Source: Ancylobacter pratisalsi (GTDB lineage Bacteria > Pseudomonadota > Alphaproteobacteria > Rhizobiales > Xanthobacteraceae). Taken from it: a DNA stretch of 64,000 nt. The notes beneath the pieces are model-generated. The model did not search any database and was not told the DNA's origin. It saw only the letters and a program-made list of their open reading frames with translations. The DNA lies in assembly GCF_010669125.1 (NCBI RefSeq), contig NZ_CP048631.1:1-64000 (forward strand), read 5' to 3'. Of this stretch, positions 17,049-26,623 are shown piece by piece; the stretch's first letter is position 1; each line of letters opens with the position of its first letter. Made by a program: the position numbers and the translations under genes.

Positions 17049-17972
17049 ATGAGACCGCCAATGTCTGCGCTGCCCAATTCCCGCGACATTGAAGCGTTCA
17101 ACGTCGTGGCGATGGAGCTGAGTTTCCGGCGCGCCGCCGAGCGGCTGGCGATCGACCAGAGTGCGCTGTCGCGGCGCATCCGTCAGATGGAGGAACTGCT
17201 CGGTTATCAATTGATACGTCGCACCACGCGGGAGGTGTCGCTGACGGCGGCGGGGGAGATCTTCCACGAGCGGACTCGCCTGCTGGGCAGCACCATTCAG
17301 TCAGCCGTTCATTCGGCGCGCATTGCCGCCGAGGGAAAGAAGGGGCAATTGCGGGTCGGCTACATGTCGTTTGCCGCCATCGAGGCGATGCCGCGGGTGG
17401 TGCACAAATTCACCCGGCTCTATCCCGAAGTTGACCTGACGCTGAAATACATCCGCACCCAGGGTCAGAAGATCGACCTTGCGCGCAATGACATCGATGT
17501 AGGCTTCATGCTGGGCCCGTTCACGCACCCGCAGTTCGAGACGCAGCCCATCTCGCTGGAGCCGCTGGTCGCGGTTCTGCCGATGGAGCACCGCCTGTCG
17601 ACGCGGGAGAGCGTGACGCTTGAGGAACTGGCGCGTTTTCCCCTGGTGCTCGGCAGCATGTCGGAATGGGACTTCTTTCGTCCGTTCGTCGTCGACATTT
17701 TCGCGCGCGCCGGCATCAGCATCGAGGCTAGGTACGAGATCTCCGACGCGATGGGGATACTCGGTCTTGTCGGCAGCGGGATCGGCGTGTCCGTCTACTC
17801 ACACGGCATCGTTCGCTTCCAGCCGCGAACGGTGGTCACCAAGCCGATCGCCGACGCGTCCGCACGGATCGAGACGCTCCTGGTCTGGAACCGTGCCTAT
17901 CGCAGCCACGCGCTCACCAATTTCATCGGAGTGGCGCGGTCGATCTATGGACGCGAGGGTATCATCTACTGA
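17049..17972 (+). CDS. LysR-type regulator divergent from the creatinine operon
   Basis: A 307-residue LysR-family activator. The N-terminal winged helix-turn-helix spans about residues 12-70 (FNVVAMELSFRRAAERL, IDQSALSRRIRQMEELLG). The co-inducer domain follows, with GQLRVGYMSF near residue 97 and GSGIGVSVY near 245. It is divergent from the N-carbamoylsarcosine amidase gene across about 210 bases, so it is the obvious regulator of that operon. A second in-frame ATG at 17061 is an alternative start. The effector is unknown; N-methylhydantoin or creatinine would fit. Confidence 0.88.
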   Translation: MRPPMSALPNSRDIEAFNVVAMELSFRRAAERLAIDQSALSRRIRQMEELLGYQLIRRTTREVSLTAAGEIFHERTRLLGSTIQSAVHSARIAAEGKKGQLRVGYMSFAAIEAMPRVVHKFTRLYPEVDLTLKYIRTQGQKIDLARNDIDVGFMLGPFTHPQFETQPISLEPLVAVLPMEHRLSTRESVTLEELARFPLVLGSMSEWDFFRPFVVDIFARAGISIEARYEISDAMGILGLVGSGIGVSVYSHGIVRFQPRTVVTKPIADASARIETLLVWNRAYRSHALTNFIGVARSIYGREGIIY

Positions 17973-18552
17973 TCGACCGAAGAGGCCCACAGCCCCGACA
18001 TCGTTCGGCAGGGTGGCAGGCGCCCGATCCTCCCCGTAGCTTCGCCTTCACTGGACGCTCGGCTCGCTTGTTGCGCAGCGACGTCGGCGCTCCATGTCGT
18101 CGGCGCTCCAATCTGGATCTCGGCTACCATGTTTTTCTCGCCGTTTCCGTACAATGTGATCCCCTGCTTAAGCGTCTGGCGATATTCGGACTGCCAGTCG
18201 TCAAGCCCGCCCGGCGCCAAATGCCAGATCTCAGTCTGCGGCGAAAACTGCGGTTTGATTCCCCAGTGGTCGCGCCATCGCCGTTTTCACGCTCGCCTGC
18301 GCTAGGGTACGAGGTGGTCGTGAATTGTTGGGGTATGGATGCTTCCCCACCGTGCAAATGCACCCCACCGGATGCAACGCGACATGGTGATCGTCCGTTA
18401 CCTGCATTCTGCCGGGTCCATTTGAGCTTCCGGGCGCTGACCTGAGACTTTTCACCGACTTGGTAGCCGGTTTAGCCGACCGCAGCCTATTGAACGCCCG
18501 AGTTGACATTGGACGATACAGTTCCGGCTGTTCCACCCACTGCCAAGTGCGT
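17973..18552 (+). other. 580-base region between convergent LysR genes, no gene supported
   Basis: Several short open frames occur on both strands here, but none shows family motifs, a convincing ribosome site or strong coding character. No clear terminator hairpin with a T tract and no insertion-sequence ends were seen. The stretch looks less GC-rich than its neighbours and may be degraded sequence between two joined catabolic blocks. Confidence 0.5.
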
Positions 18553-19494
18553 TCATGTCGTCTCGATGTCGGCCCCGGACGCGCCTGCGGGACCAGGCGC
18601 ATCCATGCGGGACAGCTGGTCCCAGACCGTGGCCTCGACGGGCGTGGCCTGATTGGCCAGTCGCACGGCCGTGACGTCGAGATCGCAATAGGGAAGGCTC
18701 GCCGAGAGATCGGCGAGATCGCCGGCCTCGATCCGCGCGCGGGCCAGCGTCGCCGGCACCCAGGCCACGCCGATGCCGTTCGCCGCTAGTTCCAGCGCCG
18801 CGAGCGTCAGCTCGGTTTCCACCTTGGGCACCATGTGGCTTGCCCCCTGGATGGCCGGCAGCACGATCCGGTCCATGACCTCGCCGAGGAAGACCTCGGA
18901 CGGGTAGGCGATGAACGGCACTTCGCCATGGGCGAACTGCCGGTTGAGGCGGGTGCCATGGGCGCGGGCAAAAACCGGGATCAGCCGGTCGCGGCCGATG
19001 ATGGTCGTCTCGATGTAGTTGGCGGCGATCGGGTGCTCCTCGCCGATGCGCCGGTACACCACGGCGATATCGGCCTGCCGCGACAGCAGGAAGGCGAAGC
19101 ACTCATCGAGGTTGGCCGATTTCAGCTTCAGGAAGATATCGGCATTCTCCGACTGGATGGTGTTGATGAAGCGCGGCGCCCATGAGGCGGTCAGGGCGTG
19201 CTGGCTGGCGAGAACCAGGCGGTTGCCGGCGGTGCGGTCGCCCCGGCGCAGATCATCGGTGAGCTGGCGCAGGGTGCGGGCGAGCCGGGCGATCTGGTCG
19301 CGCTGTTCGGCGGTGGTCGGGCGCAGCTGAACCGGCTTGCGCGAGCGATCGAACAGCGCCACGCCGACATGGTCCTCGATATGCTGCACCCGGCGCGAAA
19401 AGGCCGACTGCGTCAGGCGGCGCCGTTCGGCCGCCTCGCTGAAGGAGCCTGTCTCTGCAACCGCGAGAATATCCTCCAGCCACTCCAGTCGCAT
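18553..19494 (-). CDS. LysR-type regulator of the sulfonate-like cluster
   Basis: A 313-residue LysR-family protein with the helix-turn-helix at about residues 5-65 (LEDILAVAETGSFSEAAERRR, then LTQSAFSRRVQHIEDHVG) and a ligand-binding domain with GNRLVLASQHALTASWAPRF. It is divergent from the D-cysteine desulfhydrase-like gene with 106 bases between starts. A T-N11-A inverted repeat lies just upstream of its start. It probably controls that cluster and itself, responding to a pathway metabolite. Confidence 0.88.
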   Translation of the reverse strand: MRLEWLEDILAVAETGSFSEAAERRRLTQSAFSRRVQHIEDHVGVALFDRSRKPVQLRPTTAEQRDQIARLARTLRQLTDDLRRGDRTAGNRLVLASQHALTASWAPRFINTIQSENADIFLKLKSANLDECFAFLLSRQADIAVVYRRIGEEHPIAANYIETTIIGRDRLIPVFARAHGTRLNRQFAHGEVPFIAYPSEVFLGEVMDRIVLPAIQGASHMVPKVETELTLAALELAANGIGVAWVPATLARARIEAGDLADLSASLPYCDLDVTAVRLANQATPVEATVWDQLSRMDAPGPAGASGADIETT

Positions 19495-19508
19495 CGACCC
19501 CTCCTAAT

Positions 19509-19523
19509 ATGCAGAATTTGCAT
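19509..19523. promoter_or_regulatory. Likely LysR binding site (T-N11-A palindrome)
   Basis: ATGCA-GAATT-TGCAT is a perfect inverted repeat with five-base arms, and contains the T-N11-A core of LysR sites. It lies 15 bases upstream of the LysR start and about 80 bases before the desulfhydrase-like start, where autoregulation and divergent activation would be expected. A further ATTTCGCATTT half-like element follows at about 19535-19545. Confidence 0.6.
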
Positions 19524-19600
19524 CTTAAGTGAATAATTTCGCATTTGAAGTGGCGAACAGGATCTGTAAGCATCGAATTACGCAAGTTGAGGGTCTTTTC

Positions 19601-20623
19601 ATGCATTTCGCCCGCTTCCCCCGCATCCACCTCGCCCATCTGCCGACTCCGCTGGAGCGGCTCGATCGACTGAGCCGCGAACTGGGAGGGCCCGAGATCT
19701 GGATCAAGCGCGACGACTGCACCGGGCTTTCCACCGGCGGCAACAAGACCCGCAAGCTGGAATTCCTGATGGCCGAGGCCGTGGCGCAGGGCGCCGACAC
19801 GGTGATGACGCAGGGCGCCACCCAGTCCAACCATGCGCGGCAGACCGCCGCCTTCGCCGCCAAGCTCGGCCTCGCCTGCCACCTGCTGCTGGAGGACCGG
19901 ACGGGCTCGAACGATCGCAACTACAAGACCAACGGCAATGTGCTGCTCGACCATCTGCACGGCGCGACGACCGAGACCCGCGCCGGCGGCGTGGACATGA
20001 ACGCCGAGATGGAGACGGTCGCTGAGCGCCTGCGGGGTGAGGGGCGCAAGGTCTATACGATCCCCGGCGGCGGCTCCAACCCGACCGGCGCGCTCGGCTA
20101 TGCCAATTGCGCGCTGGAACTGATCAATCAGGCCAATGATATCGGCCTCGCCATCGACCATATCGTCACCGCGACGGGCAGCGCCGGCACGCAGGCCGGC
20201 CTGATCGTCGGCCTCAAGGCCCTCAACGCCCAGGTGCCGCTGCTCGGCATCGGGGTGCGTGCGCCCAAACAGAAGCAGGAGGAGAGCGTCTTCGCCCTCG
20301 CCGAGCGCACCGCCGCGAAACTGGGCTGCCCCGGCGTGGTGCGGCGCGAGGATGTTGTGGCCGACAGCAATTATGTCGGTCGCGGCTACGGCATTCCCGG
20401 CGCCGACACGCTGGAGGCCATCCGCCTGTTCGCGGAACTGGAGGGAATCCTTCTCGATCCGGTCTATTCCGGCAAGGGCGCGGCCGGCCTCATCGACTAT
20501 GTCCGCAAGGGCATCTTCAAGAAGGGTGGGCGCATCGTCTTCCTCCACACCGGCGGATCGGCGGCGCTGTTCGGTTACGACGCCTATTTCGCCGACGACC
20601 AGCCCGCCCGCGCGACGGCCTGA
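19601..20623 (+). CDS. D-cysteine desulfhydrase / L-cysteate sulfo-lyase family protein
   Basis: A 340-residue fold-type II PLP enzyme. It has the PLP-lysine motif [11 protein letters not shown] (Lys49), the [10 protein letters not shown] motif and the phosphate-binding loop [10 protein letters not shown]. The family includes D-cysteine desulfhydrase, ACC deaminase and L-cysteate sulfo-lyase CuyA, which releases sulfite, ammonia and pyruvate from cysteate. The opening [24 protein letters not shown] resembles both DcyD and CuyA. The start at 19601 is chosen over an in-frame ATG at 19529, which would overlap the regulatory region. Neighbouring TauABC-type and HpsN-type genes favour a sulfonate substrate, but this is inference. 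Confidence 0.82.
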   Translation: MHFARFPRIHLAHLPTPLERLDRLSRELGGPEIWIKRDDCTGLSTGGNKTRKLEFLMAEAVAQGADTVMTQGATQSNHARQTAAFAAKLGLACHLLLEDRTGSNDRNYKTNGNVLLDHLHGATTETRAGGVDMNAEMETVAERLRGEGRKVYTIPGGGSNPTGALGYANCALELINQANDIGLAIDHIVTATGSAGTQAGLIVGLKALNAQVPLLGIGVRAPKQKQEESVFALAERTAAKLGCPGVVRREDVVADSNYVGRGYGIPGADTLEAIRLFAELEGILLDPVYSGKGAAGLIDYVRKGIFKKGGRIVFLHTGGSAALFGYDAYFADDQPARATA

Positions 20624-20626
20624 GCC

Positions 20627-21835
20627 ATGCGACCGCCCCGCTTCACCGGCAGTTTCACCCAGCAGCTGCCACTCCCCGAGGACGCCATCGCCGCCGCCGA
20701 GGCGGTGATGCGCTCGGGCCGGCTGCACCGCTACAACGTCGCCCCCGGCGAGGTGTCGGAGGCGGCCCGGCTGGAGGAGGCGTTCGCCCGGTGGCAGGGC
20801 GCGCGTTATTGCCTCGCCCTGGCTTCCGGCGGGCAGGCGATGCAGATCGCGCTGCGCGCGGCCGGCGTCAAACCGGGCGATCGCGTGCTGACCAATGCTT
20901 TCACCTTGGCGCCCGTGCCCGGGGCGATCGCGTCGGTCGGAGCGGTGCCGGTGCTGGTGGAGACCACCGACGATCTGGTGATCGACCTCGACGATCTCGC
21001 CGCCAAGGCGCGCCAGTCGGGCGCGGGCGTTTTGTTGCTGTCGCATATGCGCGGGCATATCTGCGACATGGAGCGGCTCGCCGCGCTGGCGCGCGATTGT
21101 GGCCTGCGCGTTATCGAGGATTGCGCCCATACGATGGGTGCGCGCTGGAACGGGCGGAGGTCGGGCGCCTTCGGCCTCGCGGCCTGCTTCAGCACCCAGA
21201 CCTACAAGCACCTGAACTCCGGCGAGGGCGGGCTGCTCACCTCCGACGATGCCGATCTGATGGCGCGGGCGGTGCTGCTTTCCGGCTCCTACATGCTCTA
21301 CGAGCGTCACGGCGCGGCGCCCTCCGCCGAGGTCTTTGCCGAGGTGCGGCTCGACACGCCCAACATGTCGGCGCGCATGGACAATCTGCGCGCGGCCCTG
21401 CTGCGCCCGCAGCTCGCGCGCATCGAAGACAGCCTCACCGGCTGGAACGCACGCCATGACCATCTCGCGTCGCGGCTTGGCGCGCATCCGGCGGTGCGGA
21501 TGCCGGCCCGCCCGCCGCAGGAAAGCTATGTCGGTTCCTCGATTCAGTTCCGCGCGCCGGCGCTGTCCGCCGGGGGCTGTACGGCCCTTCTCGCGGCGGC
21601 GGCGGAGCGCGGCGTGGAGCTGAAATGGTTCGGTGCGGCCGAGCCGGTCGGTTTCACCTCCGCCCATCAGAGCTGGCGCTACATCGCCCGGCACGACCTG
21701 CCGCAGACCGAGCGCGTGCTGGCCACGCTGTTCGACATGCGTATCCCGCTCACCTTCACGCTCGACGATTGCGACCTCATCGCCACGCATATTCTCGGTG
21801 CGCTGGATGAGACCCTGGCGGAGGACGTTCGCTGA
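20627..21835 (+). CDS. DegT/DnrJ/EryC1-family PLP aminotransferase
   Basis: A 402-residue fold-type I PLP enzyme. It has the cofactor-ring Asp-Cys-Ala-His stretch VIEDCAHTMGARWNG and the Schiff-base lysine in STQTYKHLNSGEGGLL. Members usually transaminate nucleotide-linked keto sugars, but no sugar-nucleotide genes are near. Here it lies four bases after the desulfhydrase-like gene and overlaps the racemase gene by one base, so it may act on an amino acid or a sulfonated keto acid. The substrate is unknown. Confidence 0.85.
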   Translation: MRPPRFTGSFTQQLPLPEDAIAAAEAVMRSGRLHRYNVAPGEVSEAARLEEAFARWQGARYCLALASGGQAMQIALRAAGVKPGDRVLTNAFTLAPVPGAIASVGAVPVLVETTDDLVIDLDDLAAKARQSGAGVLLLSHMRGHICDMERLAALARDCGLRVIEDCAHTMGARWNGRRSGAFGLAACFSTQTYKHLNSGEGGLLTSDDADLMARAVLLSGSYMLYERHGAAPSAEVFAEVRLDTPNMSARMDNLRAALLRPQLARIEDSLTGWNARHDHLASRLGAHPAVRMPARPPQESYVGSSIQFRAPALSAGGCTALLAAAAERGVELKWFGAAEPVGFTSAHQSWRYIARHDLPQTERVLATLFDMRIPLTFTLDDCDLIATHILGALDETLAEDVR

Positions 21836-22533
21836 TGCCGCGGCGGGTCGGAATACTGGGCGGCATGGGGCCGCAGGCGACGGTCCTGCTTATGAGCCGG
21901 GTCATCGCCGCCGTACCGGCAGCGGATGACCGCGACCATGTCCCGCTGATCGTCGACCAGAACCCGCAAGTGCCCTCGCGTATCGCCCGGCTGATCGAGG
22001 GCACCGGCGAGGACCCCGCGCCGGTGCTGGTGGCCATGGCGCGGCGGCTGGAGGCGGCGGGCGTCGAGGCGCTGGCCATGCCGTGCAACACCGCGCACCA
22101 TTTCGCCCCGGCGATCACGGCGGCGGTGGCCATTCCCTTTCTCGACATGACGGCACTGTCGGTCGCCCACGCCCGGCGCCTTGCCGGTCCCGACGGACGC
22201 ATCGGCGTGCTGGCCTCTCCCGCCCTTCGCCGCATCGGCCTGTTCGACGGCAAGCTCGGGCAGGCGGGGCTGACGGCCGTTTACCCCGAGGACGAGGAGG
22301 CGCTGCTCGACGCCATCCGCCGCATCAAGGCGTCGGGTGTCGACGCTGTCGCCCGCGACATCTTCCGGCGGGCCTCGATGCAGTTGCTGGAGGCGGGCGT
22401 CGCCACGCAGATGATCGCCTGCACCGAGTTCTCGCTCCTCGCCGACAGTGCCGAAGAGGGCGCGAAAGCCTTCGACACGCTGGACGTGCTGGTGGGCGCC
22501 ATCCTGGATTTCTCGCTCGCGCGGGAAGCCTGA
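21835..22533 (+). CDS. Aspartate/glutamate racemase family protein
   Basis: A 232-residue PLP-independent racemase-fold protein. It begins RRVGILGGMGPQATVLLM, the typical aspartate racemase start. The two catalytic cysteine motifs are MPCNTAHHF (near residue 83) and IACTEFSLL (near residue 198). It would interconvert stereoisomers of an acidic amino acid. In this operon a D/L-cysteate or aspartate-like substrate would make sense beside the PLP lyase, but there is no direct evidence. Translation is coupled to the upstream gene through a TGATG overlap. Confidence 0.87.
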   Translation: MPRRVGILGGMGPQATVLLMSRVIAAVPAADDRDHVPLIVDQNPQVPSRIARLIEGTGEDPAPVLVAMARRLEAAGVEALAMPCNTAHHFAPAITAAVAIPFLDMTALSVAHARRLAGPDGRIGVLASPALRRIGLFDGKLGQAGLTAVYPEDEEALLDAIRRIKASGVDAVARDIFRRASMQLLEAGVATQMIACTEFSLLADSAEEGAKAFDTLDVLVGAILDFSLAREA

Positions 22534-22592
22534 CTTCACGGGCCCACAGAAGGCCCGCAACCACGACCGACCTGACAGAGGAGTTAAGTGAC

Positions 22593-23585
22593 ATGAGCAA
22601 GACCATGCGAGGTCTGATGGCGGGTGCTGTCGCCCTCGTCCTTTCCGCCGGCTCCGCCTATGCGGAGAAGATCGTCATCGGCCATTTCGGCAACCCCACG
22701 CCGATGCAGGTGGCGCGCGCCGAGGGCCTGTTCGAGAAGGCCACAGGCTGGGAGATCGAATGGCGCAAATTCGCCTCCGGCGCCGAGATCATCGCCGCTA
22801 TGGCCTCGGGCGACGTCAAGGTGTCGGAGCTCGGCTCCTCGCCGATGACCATCGCCATGAGCCAGGGCGTCGACATCCAGATGTTCATGCTCGCCATCGT
22901 CATCGGCCAGGCCGAGAGCCTGATCGCTCGCGACGGCACCGGCATCGCCAGCGTTGCCGACCTGAAGGGCAAGCGCGTCGCCGTGCCGATCGGCTCCACC
23001 GCGCATTTTTCGCTGATGGGCGCGCTGCAGCATGAGAAGGTGCCGGTGAGCGAGGTCACGATTATGGGCATGCCGCCAGACCAGATCGCCGCCGCCTGGG
23101 AGCAGGGCGCCATTGACGCCGCCTTCATCTGGGAACCCGCCCAGAGCCGGATCATCAAGACCGGCAAGCGCATTCTCGGCGCCGACACCACCGCCAGCTG
23201 GGGGTTCCCGACCTTCGATGGCTGGGTGGTCGACAAGGAGTTCGCCGCCAAGAACCTCAAGCAGATGGCCGCCTTCGCCAAGGTCGCCGACGAGGCCAAT
23301 GCCGCCTATCTCGCCAACCCGGCCGCCTGGACCGCGACCAGCCCGCAGGTGCTCACCATCGCCAAGATGACCGGCGCCTCGCCCGAGGAAATCCCGGACT
23401 CGATGAAGGGCTACACCTTCGTGCCACTGGTTGAGCAGCTCAGCGACAAATGGCTCGGCAGCGCCCCGGCGACGCTCAAGTCCACCGCCGAGTTCCTCAA
23501 GAGCGCCGGCCGCATCGAGAAGGTGGCGGAGAGCTACGCCCCGTTCGTGAACACCTCCATCGCCAAGGCCGCCACCGCCAAATAA
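22593..23585 (+). CDS. Sulfonate/taurine-type ABC binding protein (TauA-like)
   Basis: A 330-residue periplasmic binding protein with a Sec signal ([24 protein letters not shown], cleaved about residue 24). The mature start [28 protein letters not shown] matches Tau[20 protein letters not shown] and [25 protein letters not shown] are typical. The start at 22593 has AGAGGAG about nine bases upstream. It belongs to the TauABC-type importer with the next two genes. Other substrates of the nitrate/sulfonate/taurine class cannot be excluded. Confidence 0.88.
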   Translation: MSKTMRGLMAGAVALVLSAGSAYAEKIVIGHFGNPTPMQVARAEGLFEKATGWEIEWRKFASGAEIIAAMASGDVKVSELGSSPMTIAMSQGVDIQMFMLAIVIGQAESLIARDGTGIASVADLKGKRVAVPIGSTAHFSLMGALQHEKVPVSEVTIMGMPPDQIAAAWEQGAIDAAFIWEPAQSRIIKTGKRILGADTTASWGFPTFDGWVVDKEFAAKNLKQMAAFAKVADEANAAYLANPAAWTATSPQVLTIAKMTGASPEEIPDSMKGYTFVPLVEQLSDKWLGSAPATLKSTAEFLKSAGRIEKVAESYAPFVNTSIAKAATAK

Positions 23586-23601
23586 GGCTCCGCGTCTCGA
23601 C

Positions 23602-23632
23602 GCCGGGTGGGCTGACAAGCGGCCCGCCCGGC
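23602..23632 (+). promoter_or_regulatory. Intercistronic hairpin after the binding-protein gene
   Basis: An 11-bp stem, GCCGGGTGGGC (23602-23612) with GCCCGCCCGGC (23622-23632), has one G-T wobble and a nine-base loop. It lies between tauA-like and tauB-like genes and likely protects the upstream message or partly terminates, raising binding-protein output. Confidence 0.5.
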
Positions 23633-23649
23633 GGTTTGGAGGACATGCA

Positions 23650-24438
23650 ATGGTGCTCATCGTCGACGACGTGTCCGTCGTCTATCCGGCCGCCAATGGC
23701 CGACCGCCGGTCGAGGCGCTGCGCAAGATCGACCTGACGATGGACCGCAACGATTTCGTTGTCGCCCTCGGCGCGTCGGGCTGTGGCAAGTCGACCCTTC
23801 TCAACCTGCTGGCAGGGTTTCTCTCGCCCAGTTCCGGCACCATCCGGCTCGACGGCAAGGCCGTCACCGGACCGGGCGCCGACCGTTCGGTGGTGTTCCA
23901 GAAGCACGCGCTGATGCCCTGGCTCAATGTGCGCGATAATGTGGCGTTCGGGCTGCAGATGCAGGACGTGCCGCTTCGCGAGCGCCATGCCACGGCGGAG
24001 AAGTACATCGCCCTGCTGGGGCTGGACGGCTTCCAGAACTCGCCGGTTTACCAGCTCTCCGGCGGTATGCAGCAGCGTGTGGGTATCGCGCGGGCACTCA
24101 CCTGCGACCCCCGCCTTCTGTTGATGGACGAGCCGCTGGGGGCGCTCGACGCGCTCACCCGCGAGAAGGCGCAGCAGCTGATCCTGCGGGTGTGGAACAG
24201 CACCGGCAAGGCGGTGTTCTTCATCACCCATGATGTGGAAGAGGCGCTGTTCATGGGCACGCGGCTCATCGTCATGTCGCCGCGCCCGGGACGCATCGCC
24301 CATCGCTTCGACCTGCCGTTCTCCCGGCGCTTCCTCGACGGGGCGTCCGCGCGCGAGGTCAAGGCCTCCCCCGAATTCATCGCCCTGCGCGAAGAGGTGC
24401 TGGGCATCATCTTCGCCGACGAGGAAGCCACCGCATGA
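23650..24438 (+). CDS. Sulfonate/taurine-type ABC ATPase (TauB-like)
   Basis: A 262-residue ATPase with Walker A GASGCGKS at 41-48, Q-loop [21 protein letters not shown], signature [15 protein letters not shown], Walker [16 protein letters not shown] and H-loop [27 protein letters not shown] is characteristic of TauB/SsuB. It overlaps the permease gene by four bases. The GGAGG ribosome site is at about 23637-23642. Confidence 0.92.
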   Translation: MVLIVDDVSVVYPAANGRPPVEALRKIDLTMDRNDFVVALGASGCGKSTLLNLLAGFLSPSSGTIRLDGKAVTGPGADRSVVFQKHALMPWLNVRDNVAFGLQMQDVPLRERHATAEKYIALLGLDGFQNSPVYQLSGGMQQRVGIARALTCDPRLLLMDEPLGALDALTREKAQQLILRVWNSTGKAVFFITHDVEEALFMGTRLIVMSPRPGRIAHRFDLPFSRRFLDGASAREVKASPEFIALREEVLGIIFADEEATA

Positions 24439-25304
24439 GCCCCGTCGATCACGAGCACGCCCCGCGCTTCTCGTCCCGGCTCAAGGCCCTGGCCCGTGGC
24501 CGCTCGGTCAAGCCCGGGCAGGCCTATGGCGTGCCGGGCGATGGCGACACGCTCTGGCTCTCGCTGCTCTCGATCGGCGTCCTGCTCTTCGTCTGGTGGC
24601 TCGTCACCGAGATGGGCTGGATCAAGCCGCTGTTCCTGCCCTCGCCGGGCGCCGTGGTTCAGAAGTTTCTGGATGTCGCCCGCGACGGCTTCACCAACAC
24701 GCCGTTCTGGCAGCACATCGCGATTTCCGCCGCGCGGGTGTTCGGCGCCTTCCTGCTCGCCTGCGTGATCGGCATTCCGCTCGGGCTCGCCATGGGCATG
24801 AGCCCGGCCATGCGCGGCATTCTCGATCCGCCGATCGAGTTCTACCGGCCGATCCCGCCGCTGGCCTATCTGCCGCTGATGATCATCTGGTTCGGCATCG
24901 GCGAACTCTCCAAGGTACTGCTCATCTTCCTCAGCGTCTTCGCCCCGGTGGCGCTGGGCGCGCGGGCGGGGGTGAAATCGGCGGCGATCGAGCAGATCCA
25001 CGCCGCCTATTCCTTTGGCGCCTCGCGCTGGAAGGTGCTGCGCTACGTTATTCTTCCGGCCTCGCTGCCGGAAATCCTCACCGCGATGCGGATCGGCATC
25101 GGCTTCGGCTGGACCACGCTGGTGGCGGCCGAGATGATCGCCGCAACCGAAGGGCTCGGCTACATGGTGCTGTCCGCCAGCCAGTTCCTGCAGACCTCCA
25201 CCGTCATCATGGGCATCGTGGTGATCGCGGCGATCGCCTACCTCTTCGACATGCTGATGCGCCTGATCGAGCGCCGAATTGTGCCCTGGAAGGGCAAGAT
25301 GTGA
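24435..25304 (+). CDS. Sulfonate/taurine-type ABC permease (TauC-like)
   Basis: A 289-residue permease with about six transmembrane helices after a 45-residue cytoplasmic lead. It shows the conserved family segments [17 protein letters not shown] and [14 protein letters not shown], and the EAA loop [25 protein letters not shown]. The N-terminal part ([20 protein letters not shown]) is like TauC. It starts within the ATPase stop (ATGA) and is followed eight bases on by the dehydrogenase gene. Confidence 0.92.
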   Translation: MSPVDHEHAPRFSSRLKALARGRSVKPGQAYGVPGDGDTLWLSLLSIGVLLFVWWLVTEMGWIKPLFLPSPGAVVQKFLDVARDGFTNTPFWQHIAISAARVFGAFLLACVIGIPLGLAMGMSPAMRGILDPPIEFYRPIPPLAYLPLMIIWFGIGELSKVLLIFLSVFAPVALGARAGVKSAAIEQIHAAYSFGASRWKVLRYVILPASLPEILTAMRIGIGFGWTTLVAAEMIAATEGLGYMVLSASQFLQTSTVIMGIVVIAAIAYLFDMLMRLIERRIVPWKGKM

Positions 25305-25312
25305 GCCCTGCC

Positions 25313-26623
25313 ATGACCGTGACCTATCTCAAGAAGGCCGTCCGTACCGCCCATTCCGACGAGGGCGACGTGCGCGACGCCGTCGCCGCCATGCTCGCCG
25401 CCATCGACGCGGAAGGCGAGGCCGCCGTGCGGCGCTTCTCCCGGGAGTTCGACAAATGGGAGGGCGAGATCGTCCTCTCGGACGCCGCGCGGCAGGCGGC
25501 CATCGCCCGCGTGCCTGACAAGACCAAGGACGATATCCGCTTCGCCCACGCCAACATCGCCCGCTTTGCAGAGGCGCAGAAGGCGACGGTGCTGGATTGC
25601 AGCATCGAGGTGATCCCCGGTCTGATGGCGGGGCAGAAGCAGATCCCGGTCGAGGCCGCCGGCTGCTATGTCCCCGGCGGGCGCTATTCTCATATCGCCA
25701 GCGCGATCATGACCATCACCACGGCGCGGGTGGCGGGCGTGCGCCATGTCGTGGCCTGCTCGCCGCCCCGGCCGGGCCTCGGTATTCCGCCCGAGATCGT
25801 CTTCGCCATGGATCTGTGCGGGGCGGATGTGATCCTCAATCTCGGCGGGGTGCAGGGCGTGGCGGCGATGGCCAACGGCCTGTTCGGTCTGCCCAAGGCG
25901 GACGTGCTCGCCGGACCCGGCAACCAATATGTCGCCGAAGCCAAGCGCATTCTCTATGGCCGCGTCGGCATCGACATGTTCGCCGGGCCGACCGACAGCA
26001 TGATCCTCGCCGATGAAAGCGCGGATGCCGAGTTCATCGCCAATGACCTGATCGGCCAGGCCGAGCACGGCTATAATTCGCCGGTATGGCTGGCGACGAC
26101 CTCGGCGGCCCTCGCCGAGGCGGTGATGGCGCGCGTGCCTGATCTGATCGAGGCGCTGCCGGAGCCGAACCGCTCCAGCGCCCGCGCCGCCTGGGCCGAC
26201 TATGCCGAGGTGATCCTGTGCGGCGATGCCGAGGAGATGGCCGGCGTCGCCGACACCTACGCTCCCGAGCACCTGCATGTGCAGGCGGCCGATCTCGACT
26301 GGTGGCTGGGGCGGCTGCAGGCCTATGGCTCGCTGTTCCTCGGCGAGGAGACGACGGTGGCCTTCGGCGACAAGACGTCGGGCCCCAACCATGTGCTGCC
26401 GACCTCGGGCGCGGCGCGCTACACGGGCGGGCTGTCGGTGCACAAATTCATGAAGACGGTGACGTGGCAGCGCGCCACCCGTGCGGCGGCGCGCGACCTT
26501 GGCGTGGTCACGGCCCGCATCTCGCGCAAGGAAGGCATGGAAGGGCATGCCCGGACGGCGGACATCCGCCTCGCGCGCTTCTTTCCCGACGAGACGTTTG
26601 ACCTCTCTCCCGCAGAAGAATGA
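25313..26623 (+). CDS. Histidinol dehydrogenase homologue, sulfopropanediol 3-dehydrogenase (HpsN) type
   Basis: A 436-residue zinc- and NAD-dependent dehydrogenase of the HisD family. It has LAGPGNQYVAEAKR, FAGPTDSMILAD, the zinc-ligand motif GQAEHGYNSP, YAPEHLHVQ and SGPNHVLPTSGAARYTGGLSVHKF. True HisD enzymes have LNHVLPT(Y/S)G but lack the GGLSVHKFMK continuation. That continuation, plus ADLDWWLGRLQAYGSLFLGEETTVAFGDKTS, recalls HpsN, which oxidises (R)-2,3-dihydroxypropane-1-sulfonate to sulfolactate. The frame extends far upstream but the start at 25313 gives the normal length. No other his genes are near, so histidine synthesis is unlikely. Confidence 0.8.
   Translation: MTVTYLKKAVRTAHSDEGDVRDAVAAMLAAIDAEGEAAVRRFSREFDKWEGEIVLSDAARQAAIARVPDKTKDDIRFAHANIARFAEAQKATVLDCSIEVIPGLMAGQKQIPVEAAGCYVPGGRYSHIASAIMTITTARVAGVRHVVACSPPRPGLGIPPEIVFAMDLCGADVILNLGGVQGVAAMANGLFGLPKADVLAGPGNQYVAEAKRILYGRVGIDMFAGPTDSMILADESADAEFIANDLIGQAEHGYNSPVWLATTSAALAEAVMARVPDLIEALPEPNRSSARAAWADYAEVILCGDAEEMAGVADTYAPEHLHVQAADLDWWLGRLQAYGSLFLGEETTVAFGDKTSGPNHVLPTSGAARYTGGLSVHKFMKTVTWQRATRAAARDLGVVTARISRKEGMEGHARTADIRLARFFPDETFDLSPAEE

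Noticed and set aside
18124-18602. Short overlapping open frames between the LysR genes
   Set aside because: No family motif, weak start contexts and overlaps with the LysR 3' end.
19253-21790. An 845-codon minus-strand open frame
   Set aside because: It covers the lyase and aminotransferase genes antisense and is rich in Arg, Gly and His; a codon-bias shadow.
19601-26623. Coenzyme M synthesis cluster, because bacterial CoM clusters also use a D-cysteine desulfhydrase homologue
   Set aside because: No phosphosulfolactate or phosphonate-related partner genes (XcbB to XcbD types) are present, while an importer and a catabolic dehydrogenase are.
25313-26623. Histidine biosynthesis hisD
   Set aside because: No other his genes nearby; motifs after NHVLPT differ from true HisD and the context is transport and catabolism.
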